A stretch of 64,000 bases of DNA from Ehrlichia ruminantium (GTDB lineage Bacteria; Pseudomonadota; Alphaproteobacteria; Rickettsiales; Anaplasmataceae), in contig NZ_CP033455.1 in NCBI RefSeq assembly GCF_009728835.1, forward strand, positions 558,001 to 622,000, read 5' to 3'. The notes beneath the pieces are model-generated. The model saw only the letters and a list, made by a program, of their open reading frames with translations. It was not told the origin of the DNA and made no database searches. The translations under genes and the position numbers were made by a program. Position 1 is the first letter of the stretch. Each line of letters begins with the position of its first letter. Shown here piece by piece: positions 29,483-39,959 of the stretch.

Positions 29483-29767
29483 GATACATACACATGTAAG
29501 TATAAAACACGCCTAATATACCAAACAAAAACAGTCATGCAAATCTTTTCATGATGTGTATGCACAATATTTTACTTTCACAATATATTTTGTATACACA
29601 TATATTAACAAAAGAACAATTTTTTTATATTTAGAAATTAATTAATATTATTTTATTAAGTATGTAACTATAAAGTATATAAGTTATTTTTGATAAGCTA
29701 CTTTTTATATTGTAGATTTGTGTGTTTTTTTGAGTAAAAGTATTTATGTAATTGTATAAATAATTAC

Positions 29768-30358
29768 TTAATATATTGTATTAAAGTATATAGGTATAGG
29801 GTTAAGTGTTGGTAGATTATTTTCTATTTTATATTTGTAAAGAAGAGCAGCAGTTCTTGCGTTTATATTATTTGATGTTATATGTATTATATTTTGATTA
29901 GGTAAGTAATCAGAAAAGTTATTTTTATCGAGAATTTGTATTTTGCTTAATGCGACTAATTTGTTGTTAAATGTTTGAGAGTATAGAGTTTTTGGCGAAA
30001 CTTCAATTACTGATAATATCTCTTTATCTTTGGTTGTTGTTGAGGTTAATATTAAATATGCCTGTATTTCTAAAGTACTAATCCCATGTAGTGGTATTTT
30101 TGATGCAAGATGTATTCCTTGAGCAGCTGCTATGCCAACTCTTACTCCTGTAAAACTACCAGGCCCTACTACTACTGCAAGGTTTTTTATTGTATTATAT
30201 GAATGATTAGATCGCTCTAGTAGCGTGTGAATTATTTTGAATAAAGATTCAGAGTGTTGGTTATGTAATGTATTTTCTTCATAATAGATAGTGTTGTTTT
30301 GATTCATAATGGCGACAGAGCATATAGGACCTGATGTATTGATTGTCATAGTAGCCAT
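29768..30358 (-). CDS. tsaB: tRNA t6A37 biosynthesis protein TsaB
   Basis: A 196-residue ASKHA-fold scaffold that works with TsaD and TsaE to attach threonylcarbamoyl to A37 of ANN-decoding tRNAs. The N-terminal MTINTSGPICSVAI corresponds to the family start, and AVVVGPGSFTGVRVGIAAAQGI is the family signature; HSESLFKIIHTLL is also typical. The C-terminal domain is somewhat short (usual length 210-240), as in other Rickettsiales. An ATG at 30349 would be an alternative start three codons on. Confidence 0.92.
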   Translation of the reverse strand: MATMTINTSGPICSVAIMNQNNTIYYEENTLHNQHSESLFKIIHTLLERSNHSYNTIKNLAVVVGPGSFTGVRVGIAAAQGIHLASKIPLHGISTLEIQAYLILTSTTTKDKEILSVIEVSPKTLYSQTFNNKLVALSKIQILDKNNFSDYLPNQNIIHITSNNINARTAALLYKYKIENNLPTLNPIPIYFNTIY

Positions 30359-30904
30359 AATTTTTATTTTTTGTGTGGTTTTTTATAGTAGCATATATAG
30401 CTCTATAAGGGAATAGTAGTGATGCTAATTTTGTTTGTTAGATTATGTAGATTGCTTTTCTGTAAATTTTGCTTGATTTTTTTAATGCAGCGTATGATTT
30501 AGATCTTCTAATTATCGAATATTGTTTTATATAGTATATACTTTTGCTAGAAGCTATTTTTAATAATCTAAGTTATTGATCAGTAAGTTTATTTATAATG
30601 TCTTGGTTTTTTTGGGAATATGTTAAATTGATTACCTATTGTTGAAGTTAAGGTAATCTCAGTACTTGTTATATCTATAGAAGTTATATATTTTAAAATT
30701 GTGTGATCTATTGTTGTATTTAATTTAGCTTTTATACATGTATGGTGTAAGGGTTGTGTTATTTATGTGATAGATATAAGGATTGCTTTTGTGTTGTAAT
30801 ACGAAAATTTTACTGTGAATTTCTGTGTAGATATTATTTTTGATATTGAACTGAAGTACTACAAAATACATTTTACTAAGTAAAATGTGTGCAAATTTAA
30901 AAAG
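30359..30904. other. Intergenic region tsaB/tRNA-Arg
   Basis: About 545 bp. On the minus strand 30589-30858 is open except for one TAA at 30763-30765, ending ...FPKKPRHYK; it lacks a start and a recognisable family and is probably an effect of base skew. The tRNA-Arg terminator hairpin lies at 30868-30888. Confidence 0.4.
30862..30888 (-). terminator. tRNA-Arg terminator hairpin
   Basis: An almost perfect palindrome (ACATTTTACT at 30868-30877, AGTAAAATGT at 30879-30888) starts 17 bp after the tRNA end on the minus strand and is followed by ATTTTG. Confidence 0.5.
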
Positions 30905-30978
30905 TGCACCCTGAGCGATTCGAACGCCCGACCTTTTGATCCGTAGTCAAAAACTCTATCCAGCTGAGCTAAGGGTGC
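30905..30978 (-). tRNA. tRNA-Arg (ACG)
   Basis: A 74-nt cloverleaf on the minus strand. Acceptor stem GCACCCT/AGGGTGC, D-arm AGCTCAGCTGGATAGAGT, anticodon loop CTACGGA (ACG, so A34 is expected to be converted to inosine), T-arm CGTTCGAATCG. CCA is not encoded. Confidence 0.96.
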
Positions 30979-32317
30979 AAGTGTTATAGCTTATAATTTA
31001 ATTTTGTATACGTAAATAAATTTTAAAATAACGCAACTAAATTAAATATAGCTGGAGTAGTATAGTAATATTTTTTGAGTGAATCAATCTGAAACTTTTA
31101 ATTTAATTATCTCGGTATCTATAGTGATGATGAATGATTGAATTGGCGTTATAGTATGAATTGTTTTTGAGATCGTATGCATTATGTATTCTTTTTAAGT
31201 ATATTTAAATAATGTCTATTTAAATTGCTGTATTGTAGTGTACCTAATGTAATAACAAAATAATGATTATGTATTGTTACTAGTAATATAGAGCGTGTTT
31301 ATTCAGTAATCTATTTCAATTTTATTAGAATCACTGTTATAGAGAATTAGAGAGTGAAATATAAGTTATGCTTATAACTTATATTTTTTATAATGATGTA
31401 TAATTGTACGTTACCTAAACTTATAGTAATGCTGATGATTTTACTTTAAGAATAAACAGTATTATATTGTTTTTATTGACTTTAATAAACTATAAGAGAT
31501 ATAGTGTAATATGATATATAGTATATGTATATATGTACTTATTTTCTCTAGTGCAATGTTCAACGAAGTACTTAAGATAATTAATAGAATTTTTATAATT
31601 AATTACTTGATATTAGTAGCTATTTTATTACAGATTAATGAAACTTTTTGATAATGTTTAGATTAGAATAATCTCTATATGAATTTACGCTACAATATTA
31701 AATAGATATATTGATTATAAATAGTGTTTGTCTTAGTAATCAGTTTAGTTTTATAACATGTGATTTTCTTGCTAATTGTATATTTTTCTGTAATCATAGT
31801 AGGTACAATAGATTTATGATTAAAATGATTATGATACCTATTCTATAATCTATTTATAATATAAGTGTTAAATACTGAAGAACAATTATTAGTAATTTGT
31901 TTAGGTGTAAATTTGGTGGTATGTAATAATGATAAATTTTTTTACTGTATTTACAGTATTGAATATGTAAATTTATACATATTTATTTATATACTTGTGA
32001 AGTAAATGTATAAAATTTATTGATAATATTTTATGTGAATTTCAATATATTAATTGAGTTATTTAATGTACTATACATTTTATATGAATTACTATTTAAT
32101 AAGTAATGTTACCAAAAAGTAAGGAAGACGTAATTAATAAGGTCATATATTAGAATTTAAATATATGACCTTGATATTCTATGTATATTATATAACAAAG
32201 GGTTTGTAGGATTGTTTAAATAGTTTTTTGTTTGACTTAAATCTTGATTAATATATCTAATATTGTTAACATCTGCTCTGGTTATTTAATATATCTTTAG
32301 GAAATATATTTAGTTTT
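30979..32317. other. Intergenic region tRNA-Arg/truB
   Basis: About 1.34 kb between divergent units. The only clear structure is the 13-bp perfect inverted repeat at 32139-32172. No coding frame, RNA gene or repeat array is seen. Confidence 0.45.
32139..32172. repeat. Perfect 13-bp inverted repeat
   Basis: AAGGTCATATATT at 32139-32151 and AATATATGACCTT at 32160-32172 with an 8-base loop. It lies 145 bp upstream of truB, far from any upstream plus-strand gene and without a T tract, so it is not an obvious terminator. It could be an operator or an mRNA-leader hairpin. Confidence 0.7.
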
Positions 32318-33208
32318 ATGTATGGTTGGATAAATATAGATAAGCCATGCGGTATAAGTTCAGCTTCTGTAGTTAGTCGTATTAAAAAGATTTTGAATGT
32401 TAAAAAAGTTGGTTATGCAGGTACATTGGATCCTTTGGCTTCTGGGATATTACCTGTTGCGATTGGTGAAGCTACAAAACTTATGCCTTATGCTGTTAAT
32501 GTAAATAAATCTTATTTATTTACTGTACAGTGGGGTGAACAAAGAACTACTGATGATGTATCAGGGGAGGTTATAAAAAAAAGTGACATGGTGCCATATT
32601 TGGATGACATAAATAGGGTTATTCCGAGTTTTATTGGGGTAGTAGAACAAGTACCACCTAATTTCTCAGCAATATATGTAAATGGTGTTAGGGCATTTGA
32701 GTTAGCTAGAAGTGGTCAGAAATTTAGATTGAGGTCTAGATATGTTAATATACTGGATTTAAAGTTGTTATCATTTAACCGGGAAAATAAAACTGCAGAT
32801 TTTTATTTATTATGTAAGAAAGGTGTGTATGTTCGTTCTATAGCAAGAGATCTTGGGATAAGTTTAGGTTGCTTAGGATATGTAACAAAATTGCGTAGAG
32901 TAAGAGTAGGTTATTTTAAACAAAGACATGCTATTACATTAGATAAGCTAAAGATATTGCACAACAGTGGTAATACACATAAGTATTTATTACCATTGCG
33001 GTATGTATTACAAGATGTAAAGCAGTTGAATGATGTGTTATGTAATGTTGAGATATCAAAAATCAAAAGTGGCCAAAATATTCAGTTAAATAACTTGTAC
33101 ATGGTTAAGAATTGTGATATCTGTTATGTTAGTACACACAGTGTGCCAGTGGCGATTTGTAGTATAATAAATAATGTTATAAAGCCAGTACGTGTTTTTA
33201 ATGTTTAA
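32318..33208 (+). CDS. truB: tRNA pseudouridine-55 synthase
   Basis: A 296-residue enzyme that converts U55 in the T-loop of tRNAs to pseudouridine. [13 protein letters not shown] starts the protein, and the catalytic Asp38 lies in [40 protein letters not shown] is the second core motif. A C-terminal PUA-like part follows. Length is normal. It heads the truB-rpsO-pnp cluster, an arrangement widely conserved in bacteria, with 18 bp to rpsO. Confidence 0.95.
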   Translation: MYGWINIDKPCGISSASVVSRIKKILNVKKVGYAGTLDPLASGILPVAIGEATKLMPYAVNVNKSYLFTVQWGEQRTTDDVSGEVIKKSDMVPYLDDINRVIPSFIGVVEQVPPNFSAIYVNGVRAFELARSGQKFRLRSRYVNILDLKLLSFNRENKTADFYLLCKKGVYVRSIARDLGISLGCLGYVTKLRRVRVGYFKQRHAITLDKLKILHNSGNTHKYLLPLRYVLQDVKQLNDVLCNVEISKIKSGQNIQLNNLYMVKNCDICYVSTHSVPVAICSIINNVIKPVRVFNV

Positions 33209-33226
33209 GAATTTGGTATTTTAATT

Positions 33227-33508
33227 ATGTCAATTACAGCGGAGAGAAAATCTGAATTAATAAGTGAATATTGCCTTAAAAAAGGTGATACTGGTTCTTC
33301 TTTTGTACAATGTGCAATTTTATCTGAAAGAATACGTAATTTAACTGAGCATCTAAAAATTCATAAGAAAGATTTTCACTGTAGACGTGGTTTAATGGTA
33401 TTAGTTTGCAGGAGACGTAATGAGTTACAATACATTAGAAGGAAATATGGTAATGATAGATATTTAGCGTTAGTAAAACAACTAGGTATCAGAGACGTTT
33501 TTCACTGA
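33227..33508 (+). CDS. rpsO: 30S ribosomal protein S15
   Basis: A 93-residue primary 16S rRNA binding protein of the small subunit platform. The pattern [44 protein letters not shown] follows S15 (key DTGSS-x-VQ, LTEHLK-x-HKKD, R-x-L). The usual LLxxLxKKD is here [20 protein letters not shown]. Second gene of truB-rpsO-pnp; 33 bp before pnp. In E. coli S15 represses its own mRNA; nothing here shows whether that applies. Confidence 0.96.
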   Translation: MSITAERKSELISEYCLKKGDTGSSFVQCAILSERIRNLTEHLKIHKKDFHCRRGLMVLVCRRRNELQYIRRKYGNDRYLALVKQLGIRDVFH

Positions 33509-33541
33509 TTGATTTATTAGGATAAAGTAGGAAATAATAGT

Positions 33542-35905
33542 ATGTTTAATTTGATAAGGAAGTCTACAGAGTGGGGAGATAAAACCTTAGTTTTAGAAAC
33601 TGGTAAAATAGCAAGGCAAGCTAATGGTGCTGTAGTAGTAACTTATGGTGGAACTACGGTTTTGTCGACAGTGGTGACTGGTAAAACTAAAGAACCTGTA
33701 GATTTTTTACCATTAACTGTACAATTTGTTGCTAAAAGTTATGCTGTAGGTAAGATTCCTGGTGGTTTTTTAAAGAGGGAAGGTAAGCCATCTGATAGGG
33801 AAACTTTGATTTCTCGTTTAATTGATAGAAGTATTAGGCCTTTATTCCCTTTAGGTTTTTATGATGAAGTTAGTATAGTATGTAACCTATTATCGTATGA
33901 TACGGTTGCTCCCCCTGAAGTAACTGCGTTAATTGGTGCTACGGCTGCTTTAGCAATATCTGGTGTTCCTTTTAATGGAATAGTTGTTGGGGCAAGAGTA
34001 GGATATTTGTTATCGGAAGATAAATACTTATTAAATGCTTCTGCTGATGAGATGTTATCTAGTTCTTTAGATTTATTTTTGTCAGGTAATGAAGATTCTG
34101 TATTGATGGTTGAATCTGAAGCATCTGAACTTTCTGAAGCTCAAATGTTAGGTGCAATATCTTTTGGGCATCAAAATTGTCAAGAGGTAATAAAGTTAAT
34201 CGAGGAATTTAGAGAAGAAAATGGGGTAATGCCTATTGAGTTTATACCACATGATATTACTTCTCTTGTTGATGATATAGCTTCTTCTTATAAGGAAAGT
34301 TTTAGTGTTGCATATTCTAATATTGTGAAAAAAGAGCGAGCATTGGAATTAGAAAAATTACGTGAGCAAGTACTGTCTGATATGTTACCAAAATATCAGG
34401 CTGATAGTTTAGAATGTAAATATACTAGTCAGGATATTATTAGTGCACTTAAAAACTTTGAAAGATCTTTAGTACGTTCTAAAATTGTTGAAACTTCTTC
34501 TAGAATAGATGGACGTTCATTTAATGGAATACGTGATATAGAGATTGAAATAGATGTGTTGCCTAAAGCACATGGATCTGCTCTATTTACTAGGGGTAAT
34601 ACGCAAGCATTAGTTGTTACTGCACTAGGTACACCGCAGGATGAGCAAATAGTTGATGATTTAGATGGAGATAGAAGAGAGAGTTTCTTGTTGCATTACA
34701 ATTTTCCTCCATATGCAGTAGGTGAATCAGCAGCATTACGCGCTCCTGGGAGGAGGGAAATAGGTCATGGTAAGCTTGCTTGGAAAGCAATCCACTATGT
34801 ATTACCTGAAAAATCAGATTTTCCATATACTATTAGAGTAGTGTCTGAAATCACAGAATCGGATGGTTCATCTTCTATGGCAACTGTTTGTGGTGCTTCT
34901 CTAGCCTTGATGGATACAGGAGTACCTATTAAAGCTCCTGTTGCTGGTATTGCAATGGGCCTTATTAAAGAGGGTGATCAGTTTATTATTCTGTCAGATA
35001 TATTAGGTGATGAAGATCATCTTGGTGATATGGATTTTAAAGTTGCTGGTACTTCATTAGGTATTACTGCGCTACAAATGGATATGAAAATTTCTGGAAT
35101 AAGCATTGAAGTCATTGAAAGATCATTACTTCAAGCTAAGGATGGAAGAATGCATATTCTTGATAAGATGAATTTAGTTATACAAGAGTCTAGGGAATGT
35201 ATAAAGAATCATGCTCCTAGAATAGAATCTATCTTTATAAATAAGGACAAGATTCGCAATGTCATAGGCAGTGGTGGAAAAAATATCCGTGAGATTTGTG
35301 AAAAGACAGGTGCAAGAATTGAAATTATGCAAGATGGCACTGTAATGATATATGCGATTAATAATGATGCAGTAGAGCATGCTAAAAATATGATTATGGA
35401 TATTGTATCTGAGCCAGAAATAGGAAAAGTTTTTGATGGAACTGTTGTTGAAATTGTAAAGTTTGGAGCTTTTGTTAGCTTTTTGGGTGGAAGAAGAGGT
35501 TTAATTCATATTAGTGAAATAAAGAATGAACATATTAATGCAGTAAGTAGCGTCATTTCTGTTAATGATAAGGTAAAAGTATTAGTTATTGGTATAGATC
35601 GTGAGTATGTTCAACTTTCTATGCGTAGAGTAGATCAGGAAACTGGTGAACCGATAGATGGAGAACTTTATAATATAAGAAAAGGTTCTGATTCTGATGA
35701 TTCATTTTTGTCATCAGGTGGTGGTAGTGTACGGCATGGGAGTGAAAAAAAAAGACGTAGCGGTAGTAGGTCTCGTCGTAGTAGTGGCTCTAATTATCAT
35801 AGGGAAGATTTAATGTCACATAATAGTAATTTTTCTGGTGGTAATCGTTCTTTTAATGATAGTAGGAACGGTAATGAGATTCCTAGAAAGCCTAGGTTTT
35901 TTTAG
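33542..35905 (+). CDS. pnp: Polyribonucleotide nucleotidyltransferase (PNPase)
   Basis: A 787-residue phosphorolytic 3'-5' exoribonuclease, trimeric, part of mRNA turnover. Two RNase PH domains (about 1-220 and 310-545) carry FVAKSYAVGKIPGGFLKRE and the second-domain FPPYAVGE-like LHYNFPPYAVGE. A KH domain (about 555-615) has IGSGGKNIREICEKTGA. An S1 domain follows (about 620-690, VVEIVKFGAFVSFLGGRRGLIHISEI). The last 75 residues are a low-complexity serine-, arginine- and asparagine-rich tail (GSRSRRSSGSN), longer than in E. coli and likely a protein or RNA contact region. The stop codon overlaps a small terminator-like hairpin. Confidence 0.96.
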   Translation: MFNLIRKSTEWGDKTLVLETGKIARQANGAVVVTYGGTTVLSTVVTGKTKEPVDFLPLTVQFVAKSYAVGKIPGGFLKREGKPSDRETLISRLIDRSIRPLFPLGFYDEVSIVCNLLSYDTVAPPEVTALIGATAALAISGVPFNGIVVGARVGYLLSEDKYLLNASADEMLSSSLDLFLSGNEDSVLMVESEASELSEAQMLGAISFGHQNCQEVIKLIEEFREENGVMPIEFIPHDITSLVDDIASSYKESFSVAYSNIVKKERALELEKLREQVLSDMLPKYQADSLECKYTSQDIISALKNFERSLVRSKIVETSSRIDGRSFNGIRDIEIEIDVLPKAHGSALFTRGNTQALVVTALGTPQDEQIVDDLDGDRRESFLLHYNFPPYAVGESAALRAPGRREIGHGKLAWKAIHYVLPEKSDFPYTIRVVSEITESDGSSSMATVCGASLALMDTGVPIKAPVAGIAMGLIKEGDQFIILSDILGDEDHLGDMDFKVAGTSLGITALQMDMKISGISIEVIERSLLQAKDGRMHILDKMNLVIQESRECIKNHAPRIESIFINKDKIRNVIGSGGKNIREICEKTGARIEIMQDGTVMIYAINNDAVEHAKNMIMDIVSEPEIGKVFDGTVVEIVKFGAFVSFLGGRRGLIHISEIKNEHINAVSSVISVNDKVKVLVIGIDREYVQLSMRRVDQETGEPIDGELYNIRKGSDSDDSFLSSGGGSVRHGSEKKRRSGSRSRRSSGSNYHREDLMSHNSNFSGGNRSFNDSRNGNEIPRKPRFF
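35882..35903 (+). terminator. Possible terminator overlapping the pnp stop
   Basis: CCTAG and CTAGG form a 5-bp stem with a 5-base loop, followed by seven T at 35897-35903 that include the first base of the stop. The stem is short, and the next gene starts 39 bp later on the same strand, so it may only attenuate. Confidence 0.35.
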
Positions 35906-35944
35906 GAGCTTAGTTTTTTTTGCTACGTTATATAATATCTTATT

Positions 35945-36739
35945 ATGCTTATTTTTGACCGTAGCCTTGTAAAACTATATAGAGATAAGGCATCTTTTTA
36001 TAATAAAGCTGATTCTTTTATATTTTCTGAAGTCACTAGTATTATACTGGATAAATTGGGTTTATTTTCAGTAAATACTGGTTTGATTTTAAGTATAGGA
36101 TGTAGAACTGATTATTTTAGTGATAGTCTATTACAAAGAAAATTGATTTTTTATAAGGATCAAGTAGTTCAGTGTGATATATCGTATCATATGTTGTGTA
36201 GTGCTCAAGATAATTATAGGGTAGTAGCTGATGATGAACAGTTACCATTTTGTAATGAAACATTTGACATTGTTATCAATAATTTATGTTTGCATAATGT
36301 TAATAATTTATTTTATAACTTATTAAACATATATAATCTTATGAAGGATGGAGGAATTTTTCTTGCTTCATTATTTGGTCATAAAACTCTTTATGAATTA
36401 AAATATTCAATTATTAGAGCAGAAATGGATATTGGTATTGCACCTAGAATTATGCCATTTATTAATGTACAATATATTATTTCTTTATTACAAAAAAGTG
36501 GATATTCTAATATTGTAATAGATGTCAATGTTATTCAACTAAAGTATAATGATATATATCATTTGTTTAAGGATCTAAGAAAAATGGGTGAAGGTAATGT
36601 ATTATATGCTAGAAATAAACATAGATTAACTAAAACTGTAATTAAAAAAATTTTTGAATATTATAAAAAGTATTTTTCAGTAGATGAGGTTAGTATTCCT
36701 GCTACTTTTGAGATTATTATTCTAAAAGCGAATAAGTAG
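35945..36739 (+). CDS. SAM methyltransferase-fold protein, NDUFAF5/C20orf7-like
   Basis: A 264-residue class I methyltransferase-fold protein. It begins with IFDRSLVKLYRDKAS (family: FDR-x-x-x-x-x-x-RA), has LILSIGCRTDYFSDSL where the cofactor loop is expected, DDEQLPFCNETFDIVINNLCLHNVNN, and the family C-terminal mark MGEGNVLYARNK (family: G-x-x-N-x-L-x-x-R). The mitochondrial homologue NDUFAF5 hydroxylates an arginine in complex I subunit NDUFS7, and alphaproteobacterial members are thought to do the same to NuoB. The glycine-rich loop (GCRTDY) is less glycine-rich than in classical methyltransferases. It sits between pnp and lepA on one strand. Confidence 0.78.
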   Translation: MLIFDRSLVKLYRDKASFYNKADSFIFSEVTSIILDKLGLFSVNTGLILSIGCRTDYFSDSLLQRKLIFYKDQVVQCDISYHMLCSAQDNYRVVADDEQLPFCNETFDIVINNLCLHNVNNLFYNLLNIYNLMKDGGIFLASLFGHKTLYELKYSIIRAEMDIGIAPRIMPFINVQYIISLLQKSGYSNIVIDVNVIQLKYNDIYHLFKDLRKMGEGNVLYARNKHRLTKTVIKKIFEYYKKYFSVDEVSIPATFEIIILKANK

Positions 36740-36775
36740 TAGGACTATAATATAATAATGTGAGGATTAGTTAAC

Positions 36776-38572
36776 ATGGATAAAATTAATATAAGAAATT
36801 TTGCTATAATAGCTCATATTGATCACGGGAAGTCTACATTAGCTGATCGTCTAATTGAGGAGTGTAATGGTCTAGAAAAGCGGGAAATGAAAGACCAAGT
36901 TTTGGATTCTATGGATATTGAGCGAGAGCGTGGTATTACTATAAAAGCACAAACTGTAAGGTTAATGTATACAGCTAAAGATGGTAAGATTTATTATTTG
37001 AATTTGATGGATACTCCAGGGCATGTGGATTTTTCATATGAAGTTAGTAGAAGTTTGGCAGCATGTGAAGGTTCTTTGCTTGTTGTAGATAGTACTCAAG
37101 GAGTTGAAGCTCAAACTTTAGCAAATGTATATAAGGCTATAGATAGTAATCATGAAATAATTCCAGTATTAAATAAAATAGATCTAGCATCTTCAGATCC
37201 AGATAAGGTAAAGTCTCAAATAGAAGAGATCATAGGAATTGATGCAAGTGAGTCGCTGCTTGTATCAGCAAAATCAGGTATAGGTATAAAAGATGTGTTA
37301 GAGGCTATAGTATCTAGGTTACCAGCTCCATCTGGAAATTTTGACAATCCGTTGAAGGCTATTTTGGTAGATACTTGGTATGATACCTATCTTGGGATAG
37401 TAATTTTATTACGTGTGGTGGATGGTATAATAAAAAAAGGCATGAAGATTGTTATGATGTCTAGTAATGCTGTATATCAAGTTGATAATATTGGAATTTT
37501 TACTCCACATAAAAAGATTGTAGATCAACTTTCAGTGGGTGAAATTGGATTTATTACTGCATCTATTAAGGAATTATCGGATTGTAAGATAGGTGATACA
37601 ATTACTGAGGAACAGAGAAGATGTGATAATCCAATGCCAGGGTTCAGGACGATTCATCCTATGGTTTTTTGTAGTATTTTTCCTAATGAGGCAGGAGATT
37701 TTGAAAAATTACGTGAGGCTTTGAAGAAATTACAGCTTAATGATGCTAGTTTTACTTTTGATATTGAAGTTTCCAGTGCGCTTGGATATGGATTTCGATG
37801 TGGATTTTTAGGGATGTTGCATTTAGAAGTCATACAGGAAAGATTAGAAAGGGAGTTTAATTTGGACTTGACTGCTACAGCACCTGGTGTTGTATATCAA
37901 ATTATATCTAAGAATGGGGTCCTTCGTGAAGTTCATAATCCTCATGATTTTGGTGAAGTACAAGATATAGCTAGTATAAAAGAACCTTGGATTTGTGCTA
38001 CTATTATGGTGCCAGATCAATATTTAGGTGTTGTAATGTCGTTATGTAACAATAAGAGAGGGGAAAAAATAGACCTATCGTATTCTGGTAATACTGCATT
38101 GTTAAAATATAGGCTACCATTATCGGAAGTTGTTTTTGACTTTTATGATAGAATAAAATCTATTTCTAAAGGTTATGCAAGTTTAGATTGGGAAATGGAT
38201 GGATATATGGATAGTGAGATTGCTAAATTAACTATTTTGATAAATTCTGAACCAGTTGATGCTCTTGCATGTATTGTTCATAAAAGTAAAGTTGAACAAC
38301 GAGGTCGAGAAATATGTTTGAGATTAAAAGATTTAATACCAAGACAACAGTACAAGATTGCAATACAAGCAGCTGTAGGTGCAAAGATTATTGCTCGTGA
38401 AACTATATCACCATATCGTAAAGATGTTACAGCAAAGTTATACGGTGGTGATGTAACTAGAAGAATGAAATTATTAGAAAAGCAGAAAAAAGGAAAGAAA
38501 AGGTTGCGTGCTATAGGAAATGTTAATGTACCACATAATGCGTTTATTCAAGCTTTAAAAATTATAGATTAA
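36776..38572 (+). CDS. lepA: Elongation factor 4 (LepA), ribosomal back-translocase
   Basis: A 598-residue translational GTPase. G-domain motifs: AHIDHGKST (G1), RERGITIK (G2), [12 protein letters not shown] (G3), NKIDLAS (G4) and SAKSG (G5). The C-terminal LepA-specific part is present, including [18 protein letters not shown], the segment [11 protein letters not shown] and a basic end ([15 protein letters not shown]). Length is the family norm. A GTGAGGATTAG ribosome binding site precedes the ATG. Its role is in ribosome remobilisation and 30S assembly. It is the last housekeeping gene before the accessory membrane-protein cluster. Confidence 0.97.
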   Translation: MDKINIRNFAIIAHIDHGKSTLADRLIEECNGLEKREMKDQVLDSMDIERERGITIKAQTVRLMYTAKDGKIYYLNLMDTPGHVDFSYEVSRSLAACEGSLLVVDSTQGVEAQTLANVYKAIDSNHEIIPVLNKIDLASSDPDKVKSQIEEIIGIDASESLLVSAKSGIGIKDVLEAIVSRLPAPSGNFDNPLKAILVDTWYDTYLGIVILLRVVDGIIKKGMKIVMMSSNAVYQVDNIGIFTPHKKIVDQLSVGEIGFITASIKELSDCKIGDTITEEQRRCDNPMPGFRTIHPMVFCSIFPNEAGDFEKLREALKKLQLNDASFTFDIEVSSALGYGFRCGFLGMLHLEVIQERLEREFNLDLTATAPGVVYQIISKNGVLREVHNPHDFGEVQDIASIKEPWICATIMVPDQYLGVVMSLCNNKRGEKIDLSYSGNTALLKYRLPLSEVVFDFYDRIKSISKGYASLDWEMDGYMDSEIAKLTILINSEPVDALACIVHKSKVEQRGREICLRLKDLIPRQQYKIAIQAAVGAKIIARETISPYRKDVTAKLYGGDVTRRMKLLEKQKKGKKRLRAIGNVNVPHNAFIQALKIID

Positions 38573-39005
38573 TTATATTATGTATACTGTCCATGTAATA
38601 TGATGGTGACATAATGTTATGGTATTATTTAGATAGTGTTTTTCAAGTAATATAGTAATAAAAAAAGCTGTTTATAACTAATTAAGTATAGTTATTTTAA
38701 TTAGTATGTTGAACTGTTAGATTTTTTATATATACCTTCTTACTGATAATAGTAAATAATATTTTAAATTATTATCTATTATTATGAGTTTTTCTTTAGT
38801 TTGTAATATCTTAGGATTATTAGGAAATAGTTATAAATTTATTAGGAAAAGTCATAAAAATCAATTAAATATTAAATATTAAATGATATAAATTAATTAT
38901 GTAATATATCTATATAATTTAATTTAAATTATTAATGCGCATAAAATTTTAAATATATTAATCAAAAACATACTCTATTTGTCATAATTTCCTCAAGGTA
39001 AGTTT
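38573..39005. other. Intergenic region lepA / membrane-protein cluster
   Basis: About 430 bp, becoming extremely AT-rich after 38,700. An outer dyad ATTATGT/ACATAAT just after lepA could help termination. The next gene has an AAGGT ribosome binding site. Nothing else is seen. Confidence 0.4.
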
Positions 39006-39959
39006 ATGAATATAAAAGATTACAAACTAAGTACTATAGCTACATGTATTGTGTTAATTGTAGGTAAATCTGTAGGGATAGGATTAAATTGTTCACAAGG
39101 TTTACCAGTTGGTTCTAGAGTTGGAATAATTCTTGCAATTGCTGCAAGTTCAGCTACGGCTCTAGTTTTGATTGCTGCAGTTTTTACATTATATAACAAG
39201 CATAGAGTAAATAAACATTATACTACTCTCACTGCAGGTAAAGAATCTCGTTTTGATGAAATACCGTTAGATGTGATTAATATGTTTAAGGATAGTGACG
39301 AATTATTTGATACGGACAATGAATTTAGAGAAGCTGATGATGTTGATCGTCAAAAAGCTGACGGTGCTGAACATCGGAAAGCTGATGATGCTGAACATCA
39401 GAAAACTAATGATGCTGAACATCAGAAAACTAATGATGCTGAACATCGGAAAGCTAATGATGCTGAACATCGGAAAGCTAATGATGCTGAACATCGGAAA
39501 GCTAATGATGCTGAACATCGGAAAGCTAATGATGCTGAACATCGGAAAGCTAATGATCTTGAAACTTCTAGTAATTTAATATCTAAGGATCAAGAATCAT
39601 CTAATCAAAAAAATGATCAACAACAGTCTAGTGATGTTAGATCAACTGTGGTTGATGTAGCAGGAAAAACTCATGAAGGAAAAAATGTTAAAAATGATTT
39701 TGTAAGTGCAGTGACAATGGTAATGAATAAACAAAGAAAAACAATGCATGTTAATGCTGATGGTAGTTACCAAATATTTTGTACTGAAGTGCAAGAGTCT
39801 GAAAAAATGCCTATAAAATCTGAACAGTCTATCGAGAGTGAACTAACTCAATCTAATTTTGCAAGTAAGTTAAAGGATATGGAGAATAGTGAAAGTTCTT
39901 CTGTTAGTAGATTACAAATGTCAAGAGCAAATAAAGGCAGTCAGGGAAGATGTATGTAA
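39006..39959 (+). CDS. Two-helix membrane protein with tandem 8-residue repeats
   Basis: A 317-residue protein of unknown function. Two hydrophobic helices lie at about 9-28 and 39-62 with a short loop (NCSQGLPVGSR). The rest is hydrophilic. Residues about 112-183 are nine units of 8 residues, from DVDRQKAD through DAEHQKTN to five identical DAEHRKAN, highly charged and possibly helical. Downstream is a Gln/Ser/Asn-rich region and a C-terminal part without cysteine clusters until the end. Ehrlichia tandem repeat proteins (TRPs) are secreted effectors and immunodominant antigens; this one shares repeats and acidity with them but is membrane-anchored. It is the first of seven genes with the same two-helix start. 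Confidence 0.75.
   Translation: MNIKDYKLSTIATCIVLIVGKSVGIGLNCSQGLPVGSRVGIILAIAASSATALVLIAAVFTLYNKHRVNKHYTTLTAGKESRFDEIPLDVINMFKDSDELFDTDNEFREADDVDRQKADGAEHRKADDAEHQKTNDAEHQKTNDAEHRKANDAEHRKANDAEHRKANDAEHRKANDAEHRKANDLETSSNLISKDQESSNQKNDQQQSSDVRSTVVDVAGKTHEGKNVKNDFVSAVTMVMNKQRKTMHVNADGSYQIFCTEVQESEKMPIKSEQSIESELTQSNFASKLKDMENSESSSVSRLQMSRANKGSQGRCM
39339..39554 (+). repeat. 24-bp coding tandem repeat, nine units
   Basis: Nine in-frame units of 24 bp inside the gene at 39006. The last five are identical (GATGCTGAACATCGGAAAGC plus TAAT), two before them differ at two sites (CAG for CGG, ACT for GCT), and the first two are more diverged. The identity of the 3' units indicates recent expansion, so copy number probably varies between strains. 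Confidence 0.95.

Noticed and set aside
30589-30858. Minus-strand open stretch with one internal TAA, ending in FPKKPRHYK, upstream of tsaB
   Set aside because: No start codon and no recognised family. The gaps are rich in T and G on the plus strand, which makes long A/C-rich minus-strand frames likely by chance.
39295-39579. Repeat-derived frames on both strands in the tandem repeat gene
   Set aside because: Any 24-bp repeat leaves other frames open; the MLNIRKLM and FPMFSIIS repeats are shadows of the real frame.
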